Assembly (NCBI GenBank): GCA_002937585.1
Contig: PTKE01000013.1
Location: 1 to 37,655 of the forward strand
Length of the DNA: 37,655 nt
Reading direction: 5' to 3'
DNA from: Alphaproteobacteria bacterium MarineAlpha9_Bin6
GTDB lineage: Bacteria > Pseudomonadota > Alphaproteobacteria > UBA7887
Part shown: piece after piece, positions 8,220-16,240 of the stretch
Numbering within the stretch: the stretch's first letter is position 1
Layout: each line of letters opens with the position of its first letter
Notes under the pieces: model-generated
The model's input: only the letters and a program-made list of their open reading frames with translations
Database searches by the model: none
What the model was told of the DNA's origin: nothing
Position numbers and translations under genes: made by a program

Positions 8220-10523
8220 TCAGTCAGTTGGGAGCTCAAGGTTGAGGTTGGACCCCGACGCTTGCTCGTTACGCTTACGGCGAGCGATCAAGGGCGGACA
8301 CTGATGATCATCGTAATACATGACTTGGCAATCAAGGCAATAGAAGCATTCGTTCATATCGATCCGGCCACTCGGATTTATAGCGCCCACTGGGCAAACT
8401 GTTTCGCAACGGGTGCAGGGGTTCCCACACTCCACGCGACGTTTTAGCCAATCAAACATGCGAACTCGGCCAAGAATTGATAGTCCCGCGCCGAGCGGAC
8501 ACATGAATCTACAATAGAAGCGTTCAACGAACAGGCCAATACCCAATAGGACTATGGCGTAGGTTACCGCTGGCCAGGGAGCATTGAAGCGAAAGGTAAT
8601 CGCAGCTTTAAAGGGTTCCACCTGCGTGCCGGCAATGGCTAGATCGAAGGAGTAAAAGGTTAAGCCCAGGAGGCTCAGGAAAATAAGATATTTAATTGCG
8701 AACAATCGCTCTTGAATAGCATTCGGAATGTTCAACTGCGGAATTTTGAGTGCGCGGGCGATTTTATTCAGCAATTCTTGTAGCGCGCCGAACGGGCACA
8801 GCCAGCCACAGAAGATAGCGCGTCCCCACAGAAACAATCCAAAGGCGACGAAAGCAGAAACTATAAAGATCAGGGGTTCGACCAGAAAAAATCCCCAATC
8901 AAAGTCGTCAACGAGGGATTGGGCAATATTGAGAAGATGGATGATACTGACTTGCGCGCCGACATACCAACCCATCCAAATGAGAACCCATGCAAGAAAT
9001 CCGATTCTTACCCAACGGTGCAACCTTTTCCGACGCGCGATTGTTTCTTGCGCTGACAGAATAACAGTGAGGACAATTAGAGTGGCAAAAAGGGTTGCAA
9101 TTTGCTCTGGACGATTACGCCAAACACTTCGCCAGTCTATGCCTTTTGCGGCTTGTACGAGGCTCATTTCTACGCCAATGTCGGAGACGGTTTGGATTAG
9201 AGGTTCAGTTATAAAGCGATCTGGAACCCGGTACGGTAGGGTAAACATGGCAACACCAGCCGCGTTGCCATCTTTAGCACCTTCCATAAGCAATTCTAGC
9301 CGCCACGGTTGGGTCGGGTTAAAGGTGATGTCCGGTGTGAAAAAGAATAAGCTGATTTCGTTGAATTCAGGGCGTTCCTTCGCATGGATGAAAGGTAATT
9401 CCTTATGCTGGTCAATGTGCAGAGGGATCGTTGTGTCTCCCTGAACCAATTGAATTCGATCAAATATACCGGTCTCGTTTTGAGCCTCTAAATTCGACTG
9501 AAGTCCCGTGGACAGGCTAAATCCTTTGAAAGTGTTGCCTCGAAACGAATAATCGCCACTGGATAGAATCAGCAACAGGATATCATCGACGCCGCGGCCG
9601 GCCCGATATTGGTCGTACCAAACTTTATCCAGAAGATTAATACCGATCCCTGCTGGTGTGACCAAGGCCATATAAAGCTCAAAGTAAAGTTGTTCGTCCT
9701 TCCACGAACGCACATCTGAAGGTGGGTCGGCTTGAATATCCTCAAACGCACGCAGCACTTCCCCGTGGGTTAGAGAAAGGTGGCCTAGTGAGCCATCAAC
9801 GATCATTTCTGGCCAACTCATCGGGCTAAATTGGTCAATATCAAGCGTACGCCCAACGCTCCTGCCATCGATTAATTTAATACCTCGGTTACGGGCAATA
9901 AGGCGTGCCGATCGAACGATTGCATCACTAAAGACAACCGAGCTGGTTGTGGTGCGAGAGACTGCATCTACTTCGACCAAATCTCCCGCGTTTTTAGACG
10001 TGGTTCGTTGAGAAAATTTCTCGGCCTCCAAAGGCGAACCTGACATCGCGATCACGACGTTCACACCCTTACGGATGTCCAGGGCCGGGAACTGCGTCAA
10101 ATACTGATGAAAATCTTCGTCAGTCCTACCCAAAATCGCGATTGGTTCAACATGGTGCACTAGGCGCACGCCCTGTATGATACCGGCAAGATCCATGCCG
10201 ACGAGTATGTGGAATGGGGCTTTTGAGAAACCGACGCCGCGAACCAGGTCGTAGGTCTCAAAAACGTAGCCCAAAAGCGTATCTCCTTTGAAGACGGGGG
10301 CTGACGGGGGCACTCCTTCAACTTCCCCGTATCGCTCGGCGTTCGGGAATACCATTTCCAGCAATTCTGGATTTAGATATTGGGCAAGATTGGAGGTGGC
10401 TTCGGGTGTTAATTCCTCGACCCTATTGGCAGCAAGCGCCGAGCCCGAATAAAGGATTCCTTCAAGCAGGATCAGGATCACGAATGCCCTGAGGGCAGGA
10501 ATTGTATGGCGGATGCGTTTCAT
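8220..10523 (-). CDS. NosR/NirI-like membrane flavoprotein with polyferredoxin C-terminus (copy 2)
   Basis: The 767-aa product has a clear Sec signal peptide (residues 1-32, ending GSALAA) and a periplasmic FMN-binding domain (about 70-215). The predicted FMN-accepting site reads DAVSRTTTS around Thr192, where R-T replaces the usual G-A or A-A before the Thr. Membrane helices (about 475-690) carry CGWLCP (Cys572/576) and CRFMCP. The C-terminal ferredoxin clusters are CGNPCTRCETVCP and CFYCLDC with a later CPP. It shares its whole architecture and many motifs with copy 1 but is clearly diverged, so it is an old paralogue rather than a recent duplicate. It is first in an operon with apbE. I see no clear Shine-Dalgarno before the ATG. 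Role and acceptor are unknown; quinol-to-periplasm electron transfer is the family precedent. Confidence 0.9.
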   Translation of the reverse strand: MKRIRHTIPALRAFVILILLEGILYSGSALAANRVEELTPEATSNLAQYLNPELLEMVFPNAERYGEVEGVPPSAPVFKGDTLLGYVFETYDLVRGVGFSKAPFHILVGMDLAGIIQGVRLVHHVEPIAILGRTDEDFHQYLTQFPALDIRKGVNVVIAMSGSPLEAEKFSQRTTSKNAGDLVEVDAVSRTTTSSVVFSDAIVRSARLIARNRGIKLIDGRSVGRTLDIDQFSPMSWPEMIVDGSLGHLSLTHGEVLRAFEDIQADPPSDVRSWKDEQLYFELYMALVTPAGIGINLLDKVWYDQYRAGRGVDDILLLILSSGDYSFRGNTFKGFSLSTGLQSNLEAQNETGIFDRIQLVQGDTTIPLHIDQHKELPFIHAKERPEFNEISLFFFTPDITFNPTQPWRLELLMEGAKDGNAAGVAMFTLPYRVPDRFITEPLIQTVSDIGVEMSLVQAAKGIDWRSVWRNRPEQIATLFATLIVLTVILSAQETIARRKRLHRWVRIGFLAWVLIWMGWYVGAQVSIIHLLNIAQSLVDDFDWGFFLVEPLIFIVSAFVAFGLFLWGRAIFCGWLCPFGALQELLNKIARALKIPQLNIPNAIQERLFAIKYLIFLSLLGLTFYSFDLAIAGTQVEPFKAAITFRFNAPWPAVTYAIVLLGIGLFVERFYCRFMCPLGAGLSILGRVRMFDWLKRRVECGNPCTRCETVCPVGAINPSGRIDMNECFYCLDCQVMYYDDHQCPPLIARRKRNEQASGSNLNLELPTD

Positions 10524-10606
10524 ATCGGGTGGTGAACTTAAGGCAACCGCGACACCGAAACCAGTGTCGTCTAACCGACCGACTTCGGATTTACGCTATA
10601 ATATGT

Positions 10607-10618
10607 TCCCCATGGGGA
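10607..10618. promoter_or_regulatory. 12-bp perfect palindrome between gdhA and the second NosR-like gene
   Basis: TCCCCATGGGGA is a perfect inverted repeat about 85-95 bp upstream of the NosR-like start. It is flanked by CTATAA (10596-10601) and its inverse TTATAG (10633-10638), giving an almost symmetric nested dyad. It could be an operator for the nosR-like/apbE operon. No regulator can be named. Confidence 0.35.
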
Positions 10619-10667
10619 CGTATCACCAGCGTTTATAGTGCCCTTGCGTCTACCTGGTATAGTTGGA

Positions 10668-12041
10668 TCAAACGTGACCGTAGCTCAGCATTGCATCCGC
10701 TACCTTCACAAATCCAGCAATGTTTGCTCCCGCCAGATAATTTGTTGGACCGCCATCGGTTTTACCGTATTGGACACACGAATCGTGAATGTCGCGCATC
10801 ATGTTTTCCAAAAGTTCGCGTAGTCGTTCTGGTGCCCAAGAAATTCTTCCGCTGTTTTGGCTCATCTCTAGTCCGGAAACACCAACTCCGCCGGCATTTA
10901 CTGCCTTAGCGGGACCGAACAATACGCCCGCCTCCGTAAAGGCATCTACGGCTGCCTGTTCACATGGCATGTTGGCCGCTTCTGCTACCGCTTTTACGCC
11001 GTTCTTTATCAGCGCTGCAGCTTCTTCACCATTTATTTCATTCTGTGTAGCGGATGGGACGGCGCAATCACCTTCAACTCCCCACGGTCGACCCTTCTCA
11101 TGAAACGTAATATTTGAAAACTCTTCGGCTGCCTCCGAAATGCGGCCCCGCCGAACACCTTTTAGCTCTTTTACCCAGTCTATCTGTTCCTGGGTTAAAC
11201 CATCGGAGCAGTGAATAAATCCTCCAGAATCAGATAGAGTGAGAGGTGTCCCGCCTAGTTGCAGTACTTTTTCGGCGGCATGTGTGGCAACGTTGCCGGC
11301 TCCGGAAATGAGTATGCGCTTACCTTCGATAGTATCGCTGTGCTGTTTCAGCATATTACGAAGGAAGAAAATAGCCCCGTATCCCGTGGCTTCCGTCCGC
11401 ATTTGGGATCCACCGAACTCCAATCCCTTGCCAGTCAATACGCCAACAAATCTGTTTGTGATGCGTTTGTATTGGCCAAACATGTAGCCGATTTCTCTTC
11501 CTCCAACACCAATGTCGCCGGCTGGAACGTCAGTATCTTCGCCGATGTGGCGGTAAAGTTCGGTGATAAACGACTGGCAGAATCTCATGACCTCATTGTC
11601 AGACTTTCCTTTTGGGTTGAAATTAGCGCCGCCTTTGGCACCGCCCATGGGAAGTCCGGTGAGACTATTCTTGAATGTTTGTTCGTAACCTAGAAACTTC
11701 AAAATGCTGAGGTTTACGCTTGGATGAAAACGAATGCCACCCTTGTAGGGGCCGATTGCCGAGCTGAATTGAACTCGAAAACCTCGATTTGTCCGGACAT
11801 TGCCAGCATCGTCAGTCCACGGTACACGGAAATAAATGACGCGTTCAGGCTCTGCCATTCGTTCCAGAATTTGGTTTTTGTGGTAAGCGGGCTTGTCCTT
11901 AATATATGGAAAAATTGATGATGCTACTTCGTAAACTGCTTGGTGGAACTCGGGCTCACCAGGGTTTCTTTTCGTGACGCCTTCCATATAGCGCTCCATG
12001 TACTCGGCGCATTTGGAATCACTTACAGCGGATTTGGACAT
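10668..12041 (-). CDS. gdhA: NADP-type glutamate dehydrogenase
   Basis: The 457-aa product belongs to the hexameric small-subunit glutamate dehydrogenase family (usual length about 445-460), which aminates 2-oxoglutarate to glutamate for ammonium assimilation. Hallmarks are GPYKGGIRFHP (Lys100), LPMGGAKGGANFNPKGKS (Lys136, substrate-binding lysine), DVPAGDIGVGGREIGYM (Asp176, catalytic aspartate) and a Rossmann region with GAGNVATHAAEKV. The C-terminal CVQYGKT and NYLAGANIAGF blocks are also typical. The start follows a strong GGGGGGGAG. It lies upstream of the nosR-like operon on the same strand, but 144 bp with a palindrome separate them, so co-transcription is uncertain. The NADP preference is inferred from family length and sequence type. 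Confidence 0.95.
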   Translation of the reverse strand: MSKSAVSDSKCAEYMERYMEGVTKRNPGEPEFHQAVYEVASSIFPYIKDKPAYHKNQILERMAEPERVIYFRVPWTDDAGNVRTNRGFRVQFSSAIGPYKGGIRFHPSVNLSILKFLGYEQTFKNSLTGLPMGGAKGGANFNPKGKSDNEVMRFCQSFITELYRHIGEDTDVPAGDIGVGGREIGYMFGQYKRITNRFVGVLTGKGLEFGGSQMRTEATGYGAIFFLRNMLKQHSDTIEGKRILISGAGNVATHAAEKVLQLGGTPLTLSDSGGFIHCSDGLTQEQIDWVKELKGVRRGRISEAAEEFSNITFHEKGRPWGVEGDCAVPSATQNEINGEEAAALIKNGVKAVAEAANMPCEQAAVDAFTEAGVLFGPAKAVNAGGVGVSGLEMSQNSGRISWAPERLRELLENMMRDIHDSCVQYGKTDGGPTNYLAGANIAGFVKVADAMLSYGHV

Positions 12042-12410
12042 GTAACTCCCCCCCCTAAAGGAACAAATGCATTAGGTCAGCGTGTACCTACATACCATAC
12101 CAACCGCGGACAAGTTATACATTTGCGGCGAACCAAGTATGGTTACAATTCTCGTTATCAAGGAGGTCGCTTGAATCAGCTGAATGGAGCTTATTTCCTC
12201 TTTATCGGTCTACCTTTAAGGTAGAACACTCTAGGCCGCATTTTCCTCTTCGGAGACTTTTCAACTGGCTTCAACATGACGCATTGTATTATCCCCGATT
12301 AGGCAAACGGTTGGTCTATCGATTGCCTTGCCGATGGCTTCGTGGGTTATCGTCGGTAGAATGGTAGGCTGGTTCAAGCAAATACGGTCAAGATAATTAA
12401 GGAGGTAAGG
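12042..12410. other. Non-coding gap between divergent gdhA and the aldehyde dehydrogenase operon
   Basis: No convincing gene is present. The gap holds a 17-bp dyad TCTACCTT-T-AAGGTAGA at 12209-12225. An AAGGAGGT at 12160-12167 stands three bases before a TTG that would open a 17-codon reading frame. That spacing is tight, so I do not call it a gene, but a leader peptide cannot be excluded. Promoters for both flanking genes must lie here; I could not assign them with confidence. Confidence 0.4.
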
Positions 12411-13823
12411 ATGACCTCTTCCACGGGGCCCAATATGCTGTCTGTGAACGCTGCCTTCGATGGAACCCAGATTGCCCAACTACCCTGCGACGATATAGCG
12501 GCAGCGGAAGAGGCGTTGGCAACTGCATACAAACTGTTCAGGGATCGGCGCACATGGTTGCCCATTCCCGACCGGGTCGACATCTTGCGTCGTGCTGGCG
12601 ATATCATGCGGGCCCGTATCGAGGAATTGACTCTGCAGGCAGCGCGCGAGGGCGGCAAGCCTTATACCGATTCGAAGATTGAGCTCAGGCGCGCCATTGA
12701 CGGCGTCGACAACTGTATTGAAGTGCTCCGAGCTGACGGTGGCGAAGTAATTCCAATGGGGATCAATAAGCCGTCGGCCGGCAGAGTCGCTTTCACTCGA
12801 CGCGAACCGATCGGTGTAGTGGTAGCGGTCAGTGCCTTTAATCACCCGATGAATTTGATAGTCCATCAGGTCGCACCGGGAGTGGCGGCGGGTTGCCCTG
12901 TCATCGTCAAGCCTGCCCCCGACACGCCGCTTTCCGGTAAGGCTTTTGTCGAGATATTACACGAGGCCGGTTTGCCCCCTGAGTGGTGTCAATTGATCAT
13001 AACCGACCAAATTGATGTTGCCGAAAAACTAGTCACCGATGAGCGGGTCGGGATCTTTAGTTTCATTGGCAGCGCGCGTGTTGGTTGGATGCTGCGCTCC
13101 AAGCTCGCCCATGGTACTCGAGCTGCACTCGAGCACGGCGGTGCTGCACCGGTTATTGTTGCAGCCGATGCGGATCTGGACGATGCCGTACCGCGCATGG
13201 TAAAGGGCGGTTTCTATCACGCGGGTCAGGTCTGCGTGTCGGTGCAAAGAGTGTTCGCGCACGCCGATATCGCACGTTCGCTCGCGGAGCAAATTGCCCA
13301 GCAGGCTGGTGCGCTCATAGTTGGCGACCCTACCAATCCAGAGACCGAGATAGGGCCCTTGATCCGCCCGGGTGAGGTTACGCGAGTGGGAGAATGGGTA
13401 AAGGAAGCTATCGATGGCGGCGGGGAATGCCTGACGGGGGGCAAGGCGATATCAGAGACCTGCTATGCCCCAACAGTGCTCTATGACCCACCTGCCAAAG
13501 CCCGGGTTTCAACCAGCGAAATATTTGGACCCGTGGTATGCATCTTTCCCTTTACGGATATGGATGAGGCGCTGAAGCGTGCTAATGCCTTGCCCTACGC
13601 TTTCCAGGCAGCGGTGTTTACGCGCGATATTGAAACTGCGACCCAAGCTTACGCAGGGTTGGATGCGTCTGCCGTAATGGTGAACGACCACACGGCGTTT
13701 CGGGTCGACTGGATGCCATTCGCAGGGCTTCGCCAATCGGGGCTCGGGGTGGGCGGCATACCACACACGTTTGACGAGATGACTATCCAAAAAATGATGG
13801 TTTTGCGCTCGGATCGACTTTAG
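12411..13823 (+). CDS. NAD(P)-dependent aldehyde dehydrogenase
   Basis: This 470-aa ALDH-superfamily enzyme oxidises an aldehyde to the acid. The start sits behind GGAGGTAAGG. Key residues are present: Asn144 in FNHPMN, Lys167 in VKPAP, a SFIGSARVG nucleotide-binding loop, Glu241 in LEHGG, the catalytic Cys275 in AGQVCVSVQR, and EIFGPVV plus PFAGLRQSGLG near the C-terminus. LEHGG instead of the common LELGG places it in a non-classical branch, and I cannot name its aldehyde. It heads an operon with TRAP genes (43 bp to the binding protein), so it probably oxidises the imported compound or a product of it. This substrate link is inference. Confidence 0.92.
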   Translation: MTSSTGPNMLSVNAAFDGTQIAQLPCDDIAAAEEALATAYKLFRDRRTWLPIPDRVDILRRAGDIMRARIEELTLQAAREGGKPYTDSKIELRRAIDGVDNCIEVLRADGGEVIPMGINKPSAGRVAFTRREPIGVVVAVSAFNHPMNLIVHQVAPGVAAGCPVIVKPAPDTPLSGKAFVEILHEAGLPPEWCQLIITDQIDVAEKLVTDERVGIFSFIGSARVGWMLRSKLAHGTRAALEHGGAAPVIVAADADLDDAVPRMVKGGFYHAGQVCVSVQRVFAHADIARSLAEQIAQQAGALIVGDPTNPETEIGPLIRPGEVTRVGEWVKEAIDGGGECLTGGKAISETCYAPTVLYDPPAKARVSTSEIFGPVVCIFPFTDMDEALKRANALPYAFQAAVFTRDIETATQAYAGLDASAVMVNDHTAFRVDWMPFAGLRQSGLGVGGIPHTFDEMTIQKMMVLRSDRL

Positions 13824-13866
13824 ATAACACCAGCACACGCCATCGAGTCACAGGGAGAACAAACAC

Positions 13867-15036
13867 ATGCAAACTGAAGGTAAATCCTGGAACCGTGCGA
13901 TCAAGGACGGGTTCCCTGTAGGGAACCGGCGTCGATTTTTGAAAGGCGCAGTGGGCACAACCGGTGCAGTGGCGGCCCTGGCAGCTGTTGGCTCGATCGG
14001 GGGTGCTCCTTATATCGGAAGTGCAAAAGCAGAAACCACAACGTGGAAGATACAGACCTCGTGGCCAGGTGGGATAGGACTGCAAATCTTCAAGGAGTGG
14101 TGTGGATCAATTGTTGAAAAGACAGGCGGCGAGCTAGCATTTCAGCCATTCGGTGCTAAGGATGTGGTCGGTGACTTTCAGCTGTTTGACGCGGTGAAAA
14201 ACGGTGTCCTACAAGCAATGAATCCCTTCACAATCTACTGGGCAGGGCGGATGCCCGCTTCGGTGTTCTTGACCTCATATCCTTTAGGGCCACGAAATCC
14301 CCATGAATGGGATGTGTTCTATTATGGCTTGGGTGGCCTCGAGATCGCACGTGAATTGTTTGCCAAACAGCGGATGCACTATGTTGGTCCCATTCACCAC
14401 GGTCCCAATATCATCCATTCCAAGGTTCCAATTCGCTCGATTGAGGATTTCGCGGGTCGAAAGATGCGCTTGCCGGGTGGTATGGTTGCCGAGGTGTTTC
14501 AGGCCGCTGGCGCCAAGACCACACTTTTACCAGGCTCAGAAATTTTTCCGGCCCTCGAGAAGGGTGTGATCGATGTTGCTGATTATGTTGGACCGGCGGT
14601 GAATTATGCTCTCGGTTTTCATCAGGTCACGCGCTTTATTTCGATGGGGCCGCCTGGCTTCATGTCACTTTATCAGCCGGTCGATCTGATGGACCTTACC
14701 GTGGGTAACGACGCATGGAACGCGCTATCGCCGCAAATGCAGCAATTCGTCGATATGGAAGTTCATGTCTACTCAGATATGCATCATGCCGCGATTCAGA
14801 AGGCAGATCAGGAGGCCTGGGGAAAATTTGACGAAGCAGGCACTATCGTCACCCGTTTGAGTGAGGACGATGTGGAGAAATTTATCCGGATAGCGATCCC
14901 ACGCTGGTTTGTATGGGCAAACAAGGACAAGGACGCGGCCAGGGTGTTTAAGATTCAACTCGACTACATGATGTCAGGAAGCCTTGGTTACGTGACCAAG
15001 GATATGATCCAGGGTCAGCAGTTGAAATGGACTTGA
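13867..15036 (+). CDS. TRAP transporter solute-binding protein (DctP family), Tat signal
   Basis: The 389-aa product has a twin-arginine signal (NRRRFLKGA) and a hydrophobic stretch ending near GSAKA, so it is probably exported folded to the periplasm. The mature domain begins WKIQTSWPGG and carries DctP-family features: FAGRKMRLPGGMVAEVFQAAGAK with the Arg that usually binds a carboxylate, then LPGSEIFPALEKGVIDV and DYVGPAVNYALGFHQV. An RBS (AGGGAGAA) precedes the ATG. It sits between the aldehyde dehydrogenase and the two permease genes with gaps of 43 and 47 bp. The ligand is unknown; organic acids are the family norm. Confidence 0.93.
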   Translation: MQTEGKSWNRAIKDGFPVGNRRRFLKGAVGTTGAVAALAAVGSIGGAPYIGSAKAETTTWKIQTSWPGGIGLQIFKEWCGSIVEKTGGELAFQPFGAKDVVGDFQLFDAVKNGVLQAMNPFTIYWAGRMPASVFLTSYPLGPRNPHEWDVFYYGLGGLEIARELFAKQRMHYVGPIHHGPNIIHSKVPIRSIEDFAGRKMRLPGGMVAEVFQAAGAKTTLLPGSEIFPALEKGVIDVADYVGPAVNYALGFHQVTRFISMGPPGFMSLYQPVDLMDLTVGNDAWNALSPQMQQFVDMEVHVYSDMHHAAIQKADQEAWGKFDEAGTIVTRLSEDDVEKFIRIAIPRWFVWANKDKDAARVFKIQLDYMMSGSLGYVTKDMIQGQQLKWT

Positions 15037-15083
15037 GCAGTTATTTTTTATTTTAAAACTTTTGTTAATCCGCGACAGTCAAT

Positions 15084-16199
15084 ATGCCTGATTTGACCTT
15101 TGTTTTGCCGCACTGGCTTTACTGGGCTGGTGTGGTTCTGTTTCCGGTCATTGCAATGATTTTAGTTAGGCGTCAGCGGGGGCTGCAGACACATGCTGCG
15201 GTTTCGATGCCACTGGCCTATATGCTGTGGCTTACCGGTGGGTTTGTCGGCTTGCACCGTTTTTATTTGCGTAGTTGGCTCGGCTTTCTCTATGTGCCGT
15301 TATTCATCGGAATACTTTACTCAAACTCTGATGGGCGTGACGCGCGTGAAATGCGGTCGCTCGCTGATGGCGACGTAATGATCGCTGAATTCGACATAGA
15401 ACGTGCGCAAAAAGCGCTCGATGATGGGAAAGATGGCGCTCAAGCCCGGTCCGAATCTGCCCACGCTGTTCTTGAGATGGCGCGTGACCGTCTGATTGTC
15501 GCTGATGACTCCATGGTCCGTGCTGCCAGGACTGCGCAATACCTAGCAGTAGGAATCGCATTTTTGTTGCTTATCGATGCAACGCTGCTGCCGCGATTGA
15601 CACGCTTGCAAAACCAACGAGAACCCACCGCTGCTGCGTCGACAGAAAGTGATGCCGAGAGAAATTCCGACTCCGGGGTGCAGTCCGTGCGCACACTATT
15701 TACATCCGCGACGGACAGGATAGAGGCGATAAGCCGGTTTAGTGGGGAATATGTTGCGTACTGGTCAGTGATCGCGGTGTTTGTCTATTACTACGAGGTG
15801 GTTGCGAGATATGTGTTCAACTCTCCCACAAACTGGGCACACGAAGCGATGTTCCTCATGTTTGGTATGCAATATTTGATTTCTGGAGCCTATGCTTATT
15901 TGACGGATAGCCATGTTCGAGTTGATGTGCTTTATGCGCGACTGTCCCCAAGAGCTAAGGCAATCACCGATCTTTTGACTTCGGTATTTTTCTTTATTTT
16001 TGCCGGCACAATTCTGGGGACCGGTTATATCTTTTTTAACGATTCTATCGGTGTCTGGGAAGTCTCCTTCACTGAATGGGCGATCCAGTACTGGCCCGTA
16101 AAGGCCACGATCATACTTGGCGCTGTGCTAATTCTATTGCAGGGCCTCGCCAAGGTTGCCAAGGATGTGCAAACAGTTGTGCGGGGGGGTGTTACGTGA
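15084..16199 (+). CDS. TRAP transporter small permease (DctQ-type) with N-terminal TM2-like extension
   Basis: The product is 371 aa, about twice the usual DctQ length. Residues about 218-371 form the DctQ domain with four membrane helices (starting YVAYWSVIAVFVYYYEVVAR, with the typical SPTNWAHE loop). Residues 1-80 hold two or three hydrophobic segments including GGFVGLHRFYLRSWLGFLY, a TM2-domain-like signature. Residues about 85-150 are charged and helical, possibly a coiled coil, followed by another hydrophobic segment (152-170) and a Ser/Glu-rich linker. The frame is continuous, so this is a fusion rather than two genes. What the extension does is unknown; it could mediate assembly or regulation. 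It partners the flanking binding protein and DctM protein. Confidence 0.88.
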   Translation: MPDLTFVLPHWLYWAGVVLFPVIAMILVRRQRGLQTHAAVSMPLAYMLWLTGGFVGLHRFYLRSWLGFLYVPLFIGILYSNSDGRDAREMRSLADGDVMIAEFDIERAQKALDDGKDGAQARSESAHAVLEMARDRLIVADDSMVRAARTAQYLAVGIAFLLLIDATLLPRLTRLQNQREPTAAASTESDAERNSDSGVQSVRTLFTSATDRIEAISRFSGEYVAYWSVIAVFVYYYEVVARYVFNSPTNWAHEAMFLMFGMQYLISGAYAYLTDSHVRVDVLYARLSPRAKAITDLLTSVFFFIFAGTILGTGYIFFNDSIGVWEVSFTEWAIQYWPVKATIILGAVLILLQGLAKVAKDVQTVVRGGVT

Positions 16200-16240
16200 C
16201 ATCTGCCGTACAAAAAATCAACACGGCATTGCGTTGAACG

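Noticed and set aside
8728-9444. 238-codon plus-strand reading frame
   Set aside because: It is antisense to the membrane region of the second NosR-like gene, has no family character, and the opposite strand carries clear motifs.
829-10523. A canonical denitrification nos cluster
   Set aside because: There is no nosZ, nosD, nosF, nosY or nosL, and the flanking genes are unrelated, so only the electron-transfer proteins resemble Nos.
11259-11693. 144-codon plus-strand frame
   Set aside because: It is antisense to gdhA, whose substrate and NADP motifs occupy this stretch.
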